Part shown: positions 12,351 through 22,945 of the stretch, one piece after another | Numbering within the stretch: the first letter of the stretch is position 1 | Layout of the letters: each line of letters opens with the position of its first letter | Assembly: GCA_022414725.1 (NCBI GenBank) | Contig: JAJSRW010001615.1 | Coordinates: 1-64,000, forward strand | Direction: 5' to 3' | Origin: Microglena sp. YARC | Lineage: Eukaryota; Chlorophyta; Chlorophyceae; Chlamydomonadales; Chlamydomonadaceae | Length of the DNA: 64,000 bases | Program-made: the position numbers and the translations under genes | The notes under the pieces: generated by a model | Told to the model about the DNA's origin: nothing | What the model saw: the letters and a program-made list of their open reading frames with translations, nothing else | The model's database searches: none

Positions 12351-12537
12351 TACTGTTTCTTTTTTGTGCGACACGTCGCCATTCCGTCGCTGTATGGCGA
12401 CGCATGGCCCCAGCTAAACTAGTCAGAAATGCCCCCCCACCCCCCTGTGTGCCCTGCGGGTGAGAGGGGCTGATCGTCGCACTGGGGTCGCACCGAGTCA
12501 CTCATTTTGCGAGGTTTCGCACGAGAACAAAACAGCG
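12351..12537. mobile_element. hAT-like MITE, second subfamily, 8-bp target duplication
   Basis: Left end TACTGTTTCTTTTTTGTGCG, right end (reverse) CGCTGTTTTGTTCTCGTGCG. Flanks GAGGTCAT and GAGGTCAC, 7 of 8 identical. The interior has the palindromic TGGCGACGCATGG region. Related fragments lie at 25375-25455, 40510-40684 and 60508-60598. Confidence 0.7.
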
Positions 12538-12657
12538 GAGGTCACTGGCGGTGGTGGCGAGTTGCGACGACTATGGCTTGTTTCCCTTTAGTGCAAGCTT
12601 CCTGCCAGTAAGCCTCCCATGTTGGCAAACAGTGTGGAGGTGACCGCATGAGGCCAT

Positions 12658-12859
12658 CACTGTTTCTATTTTGGGCCACGCGGAAGCAGCTTCTTGGCAG
12701 CTCTCTTTCCCCATCCATGGGCCGAACTTGAAGATAGCTAGTGCTATTACAGCTTGCATTTTGGGCATTCAAATACAGATGAACAAGTTCAGCATGACCC
12801 TGTGGCGGGCTAATGGAGCTGGCTAGAAGCTGCCGTGTGCAGCCCCAAAAGAAACAGTG
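12658..12859. mobile_element. hAT-like MITE with 8-bp target duplication
   Basis: Ends are inverted: left CACTGTTTCTATTTTGGG, right (reverse) CACTGTTTCTTTTGGGG, and both continue with GGCAGCTTCTxGxCAGCTC. Flanks are GAGGCCAT and GAGGCCTT, 7 of 8 identical, the size typical of hAT elements. 202 bp, no coding capacity. Confidence 0.75.
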
Positions 12860-12985
12860 GAGGCCTTTGGCGTTTTCTATTGGTGGTATGGCATTAGCGG
12901 TGACCAATGGCGAAGACCATGGGTTGTAAGCTATGGAGGTAAACCTAGAAGTTAACCAGAGGAGGCCGGTGGAGGCCAGCGTATG

Positions 12986-13098
12986 TGGTGACCTGAATAG
13001 ACAAACCTTGGATTTGACTGAGGGAGACCAGAGGTACTGAGCAGTGTTGGTAACCCTAAGTGGTAACCTGAATAGACAAACCTTGGATTTGACTGGAG
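12986..13098. repeat. 79-bp duplication
   Basis: GACCTGAATAGACAAACCTT and GGATTTGACTG at 12990 and again at ~13067. Belongs to the same duplicated block as the two MITEs upstream. Confidence 0.7.
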
Positions 13099-13264
13099 GA
13101 TTCCAATGGTAGTGATAAGATATACATATGGTATTCATAATTGTAGTCGTCATGTGATGGCCGGGTAGGATCTAAAATGCAAGCTTTTTTTCGTAGACAG
13201 ATAGGTAGGTCACCTGGATTAGGCACACACACTAGTAGGCTTCACGTTCAGCCCCAGAAGGCAG

Positions 13265-13705
13265 GGAAGCTATGTATACACCATGTACAAGCTACGTTCA
13301 AGCTGTATGTAAGCTGTGATGTACTAGCCATGTAGGGGCAATGCCCAAGCAGTGTATTGGCTATGTTAACAAACTGTGTATGGGCTACGTGTTCAAGCTA
13401 TATGTTGACGCTATGTATAAGCTAGAACCAAGCTATGTATAAGCTACATGCGAGCTACGTGTTCAAGCTATATGTTCAAGCTATGTACACGCCATGCACA
13501 AGCTATGTGTGAGCTCTACAGAAGCTATGAACAAGCCATGTGCACGCCATGCACAGGCTATGCACAAGCTATGTGTAAGCTCTACGCAAGCCATGCACAA
13601 GCTGTAGGCAATGTGTGAGCTCTACACAAGCTATGAACAAGCCATGTACACGCCATGCACATGCTGTATGCACAAGCTGTATGCACAAACTATGTACACG
13701 CTATG
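13265..13705. repeat. AAGCTATGTACA-type degenerate minisatellite
   Basis: Short units such as CAAGCTATGTATAAGCTACA and CGCCATGCACAAGCTATG repeat irregularly for ~440 bp. Confidence 0.8.
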
Positions 13706-13849
13706 AGTGTTGAGACGACATGGGGCATATCACTGCAGCCTGGGGCACAGGCAGTACTGCAGTACTTATATGTTTTGTAGACATGCCGCTGTTGAGCCAA
13801 GTTTAGGGTTCAGGGTTTGTTGAGCCAAGAAAAGCCGTTCTGCAGATGT

Positions 13850-14036
13850 TTTATTTTCAGCTGCGTGCCGCAGCTTCTAGGCAGCTCCCCTAGCTTGCAA
13901 CCCAGCCAAATCTATAGCAACGCAGTGCATCTGGAAGCTGACAGAAACAGCTTTCCAGTACTCTTGACATCTTGGGGCTAAGCCTAGTGGCTGGCTCAGG
14001 GAGCTACCTAGAAGCTGCGGCTCGTAGCTGAAAATT
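13850..14036. mobile_element. Composite MITE with CAGCTGCG ends
   Basis: Left end TTTTCAGCTGCGTGCCGCAG, right end (reverse) TTTTCAGCTACGAGCCGCAG, then CTTCTAGGCAGCTCCC. It is a relative of the hAT-like set with different outer ends. An inner GAAACAGCTTTCC suggests one MITE nested in another. Confidence 0.55.
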
Positions 14037-15810
14037 AAAGCTATGCCGCTGCTAACACCCTACAGATCCCGCTTCCGAATGGGATGGCTTGGCCAGGTTG
14101 AGGGTGGCACTGTGTCGTCACTTCGGCCCGATGTAAATGACATTTGGAACTTACTAGAACTAATTGGGCTGAGTTGTGAAAGGAATTTCACCGGTAGGTT
14201 TGTCCCCTTTGCTCAGCCTACGTCCAACTCTTTTGGGGTTGATTTCGTACGTGCGTCCGATTTCATGGTCAATCAGCCTCCAGGCTGCTCACCAGGGTTA
14301 TTCGGGGGGGACCCCAAATTTGCTTCTCAATGCGCAGCCTGGCTCGAAATCTGCTTCTTGAGACGCAATCGACTTCAGAATTTGTGTATTTGTGACGCAA
14401 CAGGCCCACCAAAGCTGTGTCTGTGACGCATCCAGACCCTCAAAGATCAGTGTACAGTATGCGACGCAATGGACCCTCCTAACGTTGCATCTGCAACGCA
14501 AGAAGCAGAGTACTACTAAGCGCGTGGGGCTGCGCGGTGCCGTGCTATTTTGAGCCCCTCTGCGTTTTTTCAACCCCCTGTGGGAGCAGCAGTTTTAGCG
14601 CTTTTGGCACTAAAAAGCGCTGACCAATTTGAAGTTTGTGTGCTTTAAGCGCTGACCAATTTGGCGAGAAGTAGTACCCTGGCAAGAAGCAGCGCTCTGA
14701 ATAAGCCTGCTGCTTATCTCCTGCTCAAGCACTACCACCTGGCACGTACTGAAATCAGCCGGCTTTTAAATGTCGACTGGAACAACAACAGCAACCAACA
14801 GCTAATGAAAGGCAAGTTGTACATCCTATAAACACGGTAGTTCAAAACGTACATATTTGCGTGACAAGATCCAATATCAAGCATACTCGTTCGGGTTGAC
14901 TGCTTAAATCACTTGAACTTGAATAAGGCTTTGGTCGCCCCCCGAAAAAAGCCTGACACGTCAGCCAACCGCCTTGTAACTAACTCGCTTCCGTTGCCAC
15001 CTGTCGCTCTGTTACGAACACTCCCCGCCATTTTTTAACGCAGCTTGCTTAGTACTTGGCTGGCAGCCTTCAAGCCATAGTGAAGCTCGATCTATGAAGA
15101 AATGGAATAATTGTTTTGGAACAAGTTGTTTGTTCGCGTTTACATTTTCCTGGTTATAATGTTTTTTACTGCCGAAGAGGGCGAGCAGCCAAACCGTTGG
15201 CTGAAGCATTGTAACAAAGTCCAAGGTCAAGAAGCCATAGCGAGTTCCAACCCCTAGAAACAAATCTGCTTCGTGAAACCCACAATATATATTCAAGAAC
15301 CATTGTTTATTTGGTCTGTGTCGGGACTTGTGGAATCTCGTAGTGAGTTAGACTGCGTGAGACGGAGAGATGTAGCAACTGAATATATTACAGTATATCT
15401 GATTCGATAACTAGCATGCTGCATGAGCGAGCATGTTAAACTAGCCGGTGGCAGTACAGTTGTACTTCCACTACGGTGCACAGTGTCATAGGGACACGTG
15501 TCCAGTGCAGGGCCAGCCAGGGACAGCGCACTGGCTTCTCAGAGCAACTCAGTAACCGGTATACAATCCGGTCTATAACAGTATTTGGTATTGGCAGACG
15601 GTGAGCAGCCCAGAGTTGGCTGAAGAACCATGTAACGATTCAAATCCAAGAAGCGTTACATTGGAGACAGTGTCAGAGAAAGAAACGACACCAAGTCTAC
15701 CTAATCTTATGATACAATCACGTTTCGTTACTTGAACACCTCAACCTAACTTGGTGCGCTCTCTCCATGCAATGACCACAACAATGACCGAAGTACAAAA
15801 CGGCAATCAC
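14037..15810. other. Mostly unique-looking DNA, no gene supported
   Basis: A 127-codon frame at 14043-14426 has no family I recognise. TGTGACGCAACAGGCCCACC-like ~45-bp repeats lie at 14350-14510, a family B fragment at 14935-15056, and a GTGAGCAGCCCAGAGTxGGC motif shared by 10590, 15185 and 15602. Confidence 0.4.
14935..15056 (-). repeat. Family B fragment
   Basis: AGCCTGACACGTCAGCCAAC, CTCGCTTCCGTTGCCACCTG, AACACTCCCCGCC: the reverse of the central family B part. Confidence 0.65.
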
Positions 15811-16057
15811 AATTACATTACATGTTAAAGTCTACTTGACACCGAGAGGGTGTATGAGACTCCGTGCTTTAAACAAAAAGAAAAAAGCACCCACAAAGCA
15901 AAAACCCCCATTACATCAGGGGTGTGTCGAGGACAAACAAACCAAACCCCCAACCACCGTTTTGGTGGCGTAGGTATTAAACCCCCTAGAGCAGGACCCA
16001 GATCTGAACCACTTACAGTGGCGGAGGTAAGAAGCTAACAAATGAGAAGTCACAAGT
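15811..16057 (-). repeat. Dispersed family F element with (TAATG) tail
   Basis: About 230 bp shared with 49060-49288 at high identity: CCACTTACAGTGGCGGAGGT, TAAACCCCCTAGAGCAGGAC, ATCAGGGGTGTGTCGAGGAC. On the minus strand it ends in TGTAATGTAATT, like a retroposon tail. Confidence 0.75.
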
Positions 16058-16069
16058 AAAACAATGGAC

Positions 16070-16290
16070 GAAGTGTAATATGGTAATCACAGTGAACGAA
16101 ATGCAATACGGTGATCACAATGAACGAAATGCAGTACGGTAATCACAATGAACGAAATGCAACACGGTAATCACAATGAACGAAATGCAATACGGTAATC
16201 ACAATGAACGAAATGCAATACCGCAATCACGATGAACAAAGAGCAATACGGTAATCACAATGAACGCTATGCATTTAGTATCTATCGCAT
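16070..16290. repeat. 28-bp tandem repeat
   Basis: About seven units of TACGGTAATCACAATGAACG plus AAATGCAA directly after the family F copy. Confidence 0.88.
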
Positions 16291-16390
16291 TGAAGTAGTA
16301 AGTAGTAAGTCCCCTTACCTTGAACCGAATTCTATAATTTTCCACCTTAGTTTCACTCCCTGCATAATTGTAGCTAGGGATTGTAGCCTT

Positions 16391-16550
16391 GAATTGTTAA
16401 ATAAAATTATCAATGTAGCACGAACTCAGGGCCCCTGCCTGTAAAACGATTGTTTGGGGTTCAGTTCATCAGTGCCTTGTCTTTTTAGCCCTTCCTGTCA
16501 CAATTAGGATAGGCAAGTCCCTTTAGCCTATCTGGCCTACCCCTGGACTA
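16391..16550 (-). repeat. Dispersed family D element
   Basis: Reverse strand begins GTCCAGGGGTAGGCCAGATA and ends CCCTGAGTTCGTGCTACATT. Nearly full length. Confidence 0.75.
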
Positions 16551-16878
16551 ACATACATATAACATACGTAACATACATTCAGGCTATTCGGCTACCATCC
16601 ACCAAACTGTAAGTCATACCCATGCTCTAAAACAGACACAACCATCAGAAAGTGTGACCACACAATACAACCCGGGTGATTAGAAGGGGGAGTTGGTCTC
16701 AAAGGCATGTGTAGGCTGCAGAGTACACATAGGGGTGGGATGGGGTGGTAGGGTAGGGCGAGGCAAGGTGCCGGGGAGATGGAGGGGATGCATGTATGAC
16801 AGCTGCAGGCAATCAGCTTGTTCCTGTGGTCGTCATCAACAGTCTGCAGAGCAGTGTAGCTGATCTCTTGCTTAGCTG

Positions 16879-17003
16879 ATATGCCGGTCCATAATCATGT
16901 TATGTTGACCCTAGGTGAGTATGATATCAAATGATGTCATACAAACTGCATCATATGAAATTGTATATAAATGGTATCTTTGGCCTAGTCAGACTGCAAG
17001 CGC
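16879..17003. mobile_element. AT-rich MITE (family C), degraded
   Basis: Core TGTATATAAATGGTATCTTT and GGCCTAGTCAGACTGC present; both ends worn. Confidence 0.55.
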
Positions 17004-17439
17004 ACAGATTGAAGCCACGGCTTGTCTTCAACTCAAAATTCATCCTGAGCTCATGAGTCACGAGCTTGGGATGAAGTCTGCGTCATCCGAAAAATTAAGA
17101 ATCGAGCATGCCGATGACTCAGCCAAGCCACCGGTCACTCGGAAGCATGAAGTATCGGATGTGACCAGTGCTCCAGCTAACGTTTCAGAATCCGTAAACA
17201 TTCACCAGAGCTGAGATGTCGATGGCCAAATTCTCAAATAAACATGAACACCGTGAAAAACTTAATGAATCGTGCTAATGAGAAACACTGCTCATGACAC
17301 AAGTCGTTCAACTGTCGGTGTAGAGACCAGGACATACATATCCATTATTGGTATGAGTTTGAACACAGTCACACACCCTGGTTTCTGTTGGCTATCACAC
17401 CGGGGGAGTTCTTGTACTCTGCATACATCCCTGTTCAAC

Positions 17440-17632
17440 GAATGGCTCAATGGCAGAGCTCCTTGAACAATGCAGGTGCCAGGTTTGAATCCCTACAGGT
17501 GCGCCGAAGTGTTCGCGGTCGCTGTCAACTGCCATGGTAGCTTTGGCCAGGTAAAGAAGCAGCCCGTTCCATACCGCCGTAAGACGAGGCTCCCATAATA
17601 CCACGCCCCACCAGGCGTAATCATAATTTTTT
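17440..17632 (+). mobile_element. tRNA-derived SINE, copy 1
   Basis: The head carries pol III-like boxes: A box TGGCTCAATGG and B box GGTTTGAATCC. The body has TGCCATGGTAGCTTTGGCC and a GCAGCCCGTTCC segment. The tail is CCACGCCCCACCAGGCGT followed by an AT-rich stretch. The tail is shared with seven other sites in the window. Confidence 0.75.
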
Positions 17633-17769
17633 ATTTTGCATACAGTTAGATGCGTTAAATATTTTTCATTTTATATTTTATATTTTATATTTTACAAATA
17701 TATATTGTACATTTTATATTTTACATTTTACAATAATACATTGTACATTTTATATTTTATATTATACAG

Positions 17770-17932
17770 TTAGATGCCGAATAGCCGGCGTATAGAACCT
17801 TGCATAGAACCTTGAACCGGCGTATATAACCTTGAACTGGTGTATAGACGCTCGAACCGGTGTATAAAACCTTGAACTGTTGTATAGAATCTTGAACTGG
17901 TGTTTGAAACCTTGTATGGAACCTTGTAACGC
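17770..17932 (-). repeat. ~24-bp tandem repeats just after the kinase stop
   Basis: GTATAGAACCTTGAACTGGT-type units run from 17770 to the stop region at 17932. They are probably in the 3' untranslated region or just beyond. An AT-rich TTTTATATTTTATATTTTA tract follows at 17640-17765. Confidence 0.75.
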
Positions 17933-17935
17933 TTC

Positions 17936-18044
17936 TCAAGACACAACGCAGCAGCCGGAATCAGATGCTTCCTGTGCGAGCTTCCTCAGCAGGTCGTTGT
18001 CAAGGATGTAATGCAAGCGCTCCAACACTACATCCATGGATGGT
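17936..18044 (-). CDS. Kinase exon 12 (C-terminus, CaaX box)
   Basis: Completes Arg455, then PSMDVVLERLHYILDNDLLR, finishing the kinase lobe. It ends GCCVVS then TGA. The last four residues, CVVS, fit a CaaX box with X=Ser, the type usually farnesylated, and Cys486 just before could be palmitoylated (both inferred). Downstream lie short tandem repeats and AT-rich DNA, the probable 3' end region. Confidence 0.93.
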
Positions 18045-21000
18045 CTGCAATGAACAGCATGGGAGGTTCTTAGTGGTATGAGTGTGCAGAAGAGTTGCGG
18101 CGTGTGTGTGCGAAAGAGTCTTCAGACAAAAAATAAACCAGAGGTGCCTTTTATTACTTAGGTCATACCTAAGCGCCTCACCGATTTCAGTAATAATTCA
18201 AACAGAGGTTCCTAGTCAGGCAACCATGACACAAATACAAGAAGAGATGTCTAGTCCCACATCAAGCATATTCATCCACCAGGCGTTATCAGTACTTATC
18301 TCATACCTAAGCGCCACACGGATTTCCATAATAATTCAAACAGAGGTACCGAATGAGGTAGCAATTTATTTTTCTTCCATTGAGCTATCTAAATTACATT
18401 ACATTAGCCACGACACAAATAAAACAAGAAATGCCTAGTCCCACAACAAACATAATCATCAGGGTGATTTAAGCCCATTTTTGGCAGAGCCCCCTCTTCA
18501 AGGGGGCGGGAGTCACCAGGGTTACCCATTTGTCCGTCTGACTGTCTGGCCAAGACGAAGCTTGACATGTCAGCCAACTGTCTCATAAGTAATTGGCTTC
18601 CGTTGCCACCTGTAGCTCCGTAGCGAACACTCTCCGCCAATATTTAGCGTCGCTTGCGACGCTGCATAGAACTTGTTGTGGTTGGCCCCAGTGAAAGCAA
18701 ACAGGCTGGCCCCCTCAACCTCATGCCTTGTTATGAAGCATACAATTTATATATAAGCCCATTTTTTGTGGTTGGCCCCAGTGAAAGCAAACAGGCTGGC
18801 CCCCTGAACCTCATGCCTGGTTATAAGGCGAACTAATTATATATTTAAGCCCATTTTGAAATGGAGCGTGATAGCTGATGGCGCTAGATGGCTTACCGGT
18901 CCTTGGGGTTGGTTGCCCAACAGTCTTGAATGATAGTCTTCACCTCCTCAGCATAGTCCTTGTGAATGGGCGGTCTGAATGTGATCAATGGGTCAACGGG
19001 TAAGGGGTCAATGGATAAGGGGTGAATTGATACATAAATGAGTTATGAAAGGGGTCAAGGGATACATCAATGGTTTGCCTTATTACGAGGCATGAGGTTG
19101 AATGATAGACTTCACCTCCTCCGCACAGTCCTTGTGAATTGAGTGGTCTGAATCAATGGGTCAATGGATACAAAAAGGGGGTCAATGGATATTTGAATGA
19201 CTTATGAATAGGGTCAATGGATACATCAATGGTACTACATCAATGTTATTACCAGGCATGAGGTTGAATGATATAACGAGGCGAGCACTTGAATGATAGT
19301 CTTCACCTCCTATGCATAGTCCTTGTGAATGGGCGGTCTGAATGTGATCAATGGGTCAATGGCTCAGAGGTCGATGGATAATTAAATGAGGTATGAATGG
19401 GGTCAATGGATATATCAATGGAACGCCTTATTACGAGGCACGAGGTTGAATGATAGACTTCATCTCCTCCGCACTGTCCTTGTGAATTGAGTGGTCTGAA
19501 TCAATGGGTCAATGGATACATATAGGGGGTCAATGGATAAATAAATGAGCTATGAATGGGGGCTATGGATACATCAATGGAATGCCTTATAACAAGGCAT
19601 GAGGTTGAATGATAGTCTTTACCTCCTCCGCTTAGTCTTTGTGAATGGGTTGTCTGAATGTGATGAAGGGGCAATGGATACATAAATGGTGTGCCTTGTC
19701 CCTGCGCCTCCCTGCACCCTGTTCAGGCCGTAAAACAGGAGTTCAGGGTGTGAAACACCTGTTCGTGTGCATCATTGGCTAAGCATGTAGTTGTTGAACA
19801 GCTGGTCTGAATCAATGGGTCAATATCCCTGCGGCTCCCTGCACCCTGTTGAGGCCGTAAAACATATGTTCGGGGTGTTAAACACGTTTTCCCTTGGTGA
19901 TGATATCTTGAAGGAAACAAACAAAGTGGGTCGAAGAGGTTTACGCAAACCCCGGTTTTGCATTTCATTTTCTTTTTAAGATATCATCATAAAGGGGAAA
20001 CGTGATAAACAGCTGTTCAACAACTACATGGTTAGCCAATGATGCACACTAAGGTGTTTCACACCCTGAACTCCTGTTTAACGACCTCAACAGGGTGCAG
20101 GCAGTCGTAGGGAATGCCGTAGCACTGCACATACACAGCCACATACCCCAGGGTCACCCCATTATCCGTTTGTTTGTGCAACCGACACGCGTGCGACCGA
20201 GACGATGCCTGACACATCAGCCGACGGTCTCGTAACTAACTGGCTTCGGTCCGCTCGATTCCGTTGCCAACACTCTCCGCCAATGTCCAGCATCGCTTGC
20301 AATGCTACTTAGGACTTCCATTGCCACATACCTGTAGCCCTGCCCCCCTCCCCCCCCCCTAAAAAAAAAACCCACCACCTTCTCCCTGCACTTCCATAGT
20401 GTGTGTGTGTCTATAGAAGAGCTGTGTGAGTGGGTGGGTGTGAGGTGTGTTAGTGGTGCTGCACATCCATAGCCACATACCTGTAGCCCTGACTAACACG
20501 GTATGCATAATTCTCCACCTCCTGCTCAGTTCCATTTTGGCTGATGGCAAAGAAAACTGAGTACTTGTGGATCACCTCGTACAGGATGACACCAAAGCTG
20601 AACACATCAACCTGCACGAGTGTTTGTGTTTGTGTATGTGTGTATGTGTGTGTGTTTGTGTGGTGGTGGTGGGCAGGGCTACAGTTATGTGGCTATGGAA
20701 GTCCTAGGCAGCGTTGCAAGCTACGCTGATGGCGAAGAACACGGAGTACTTGTACAGGATGACACTGAAGCTGAACACATCAACCTGCATGAGTTCGTGA
20801 ATGTGCTGTAAGAGGGCAGTCCTTAGGCTTAGTGTAATCAGAAGGCTGTCCTTAGGCTTAGTGTAAGAAGAAGGCAGTCATTAGGGGCAGGGCACCACAT
20901 GTGAATGTGCAGTAAGACGAAGAGGATGAGGACGAGGAAGAAGAAGAGGAGGAGGAAGAGGAAGAGGAAGAAGAAGAAGGAGGAGGAGCAGGAGGAGGAG

Positions 21001-21652
21001 CAGGAGCAGGAGAAGGAATGAGGAAGTAGTAGAAGAAGGAAAATGGTTACAAGGTTCTATATGCCGGCAATTCGGCGTCGAAGCATCAGCAGAATACATT
21101 ACTTCCTCCTGTGCGACAACCAAGAAAAAACAAGGAAGCCAAGGCTTGAACTCAGACCGATTGTAGACATGTCCGAGTCTCTATCCTGACAATTTAACGA
21201 CATATCAAGACGCAGTAAGAATGCAGAAGTCCTTAGAATCCACCGACTGAACACCGATTACAACTTATTTTTTAACCCAAAAATAAGTTGAACAGGGAGT
21301 TTGAGGGGTTCTGGAAGTTGTTTGACTCAAAGCGGCCCAAATCTTAAAATCACAATAAATCACTTTTGGGCAACCCGATGAAAGATGAAAGATGAAAGAG
21401 TATAAACGATAGGGCGAGATTTTTGTTCATGTCCCCCATTTTAGGTGGGGTGGGGTAGGGTGGGGTAATGAGTTTTAGGGGGGGTAAGGGGGGCGAGATG
21501 GGTGGTGCAAACTTTATTTCACAACTTTATTTTACCCCTCCTCTTGGTTAAAACTTCTACAATTCCAACTCCCATTTGAATCGGACACCGTTTTGAACAT
21601 GCTGTCCAAAAGCTGTCTTCCCCCCCCCCCCCCCCCCCCCCCCCCTGAAGTA

Positions 21653-21689
<37 letters not shown>

Positions 21690-22910
21690 GTAATAATAAT
21701 AATAAAAAAAAAATACAAATAAACAAGCGTGCATGTCATGCTGCAGGACAACCTTTTATGTCACTCTCTCTCTCTCTCGCTTGCGCTTTATGGATGATTA
21801 TCTATCCAAGTTCAACTGACGACTGAATAATAAGCAAGCAAGCAATAATAATAATAATACCGGTAACAGGAGGAGCCCAGGCCACAGAATTTTCAGTCAG
21901 GCCGATCGATTTTTTCTGAGAACGGGGCTGTAATTGCATGTAACTAGGCGATATTACAAGTGGCTTTTTCAGGTCATTCTGAGCACCTCATTTAGGGGTG
22001 GGGTGGGGTGGGGTGTGTGGGGGGGGGTCAGCCCTCGTTTGTTTTTTTGCTAACTTTTTACTCACACCTCCAAATGAAATTCTGAGACCACCTATGAGTA
22101 GGCCTTGGTAAGGGTAGCCTACTGGCACCACTTTGGATCTCATGCAATGAGTACTTACCCCCCCCCAAAACCCTTTCCCCACCCCCCACCCAAATTATGA
22201 GAGGGTGAATGGCTGGGTATGGGTTGATAATATGGGGGAGTATGGTGTGGGGTGGGGTGGTGCCCCCCCCCCCCCACCCCCAACCGCCCCCCGCCTCGAC
22301 CCTCCACCATGTGACAACACCAAAACGCCGCCATTCTACCATGTTCTACGCGTTTGCTTTCTCTTCATTTCGGTATGCCTGATGCTGATGCTGAAGCTGG
22401 TCCGTCCACTACTGTTGTGTTTTAAATAATAAGAACTCCAGTTTTGGGCCGCCCCCTGCACAGGTGAAGGGTGTCTACAGTACTCGGACAACCCAGGGAG
22501 GGTGAAGAACTGATTTTTGACATAACACAATCCCTATGTGGGAATTCCGAGAATGCCATTATGTGCGCCATACTGTGAACCCCCAGAATCCATATCTAAG
22601 TTTTTCAAAAAGGGGTCATTTCTATATTTGGGGGGAGGAGGGGTCAGATCTTCCCAGTTTTTTTAGGCTTGGTGTGATCTATCATTTTATTTTTTTCCTC
22701 CCGCCGGTAGTAATAATGATGATAAAGAAAAAAGTGTGCATGTCATGCTGCAGGACAACCTTCTATGTCACTCTCCCTCTCTTGCATGCGCTTCATGGGT
22801 GATCAACCATCCAATTTCAACTGAAGACTGAAAAATGCTAATACTAATGGAAACTCACCCGCTCACTGTTGCGTGCAGATCAACAATCCAAGCTCAACTG
22901 AAGACTGAAC

Positions 22911-22945
<35 letters not shown>

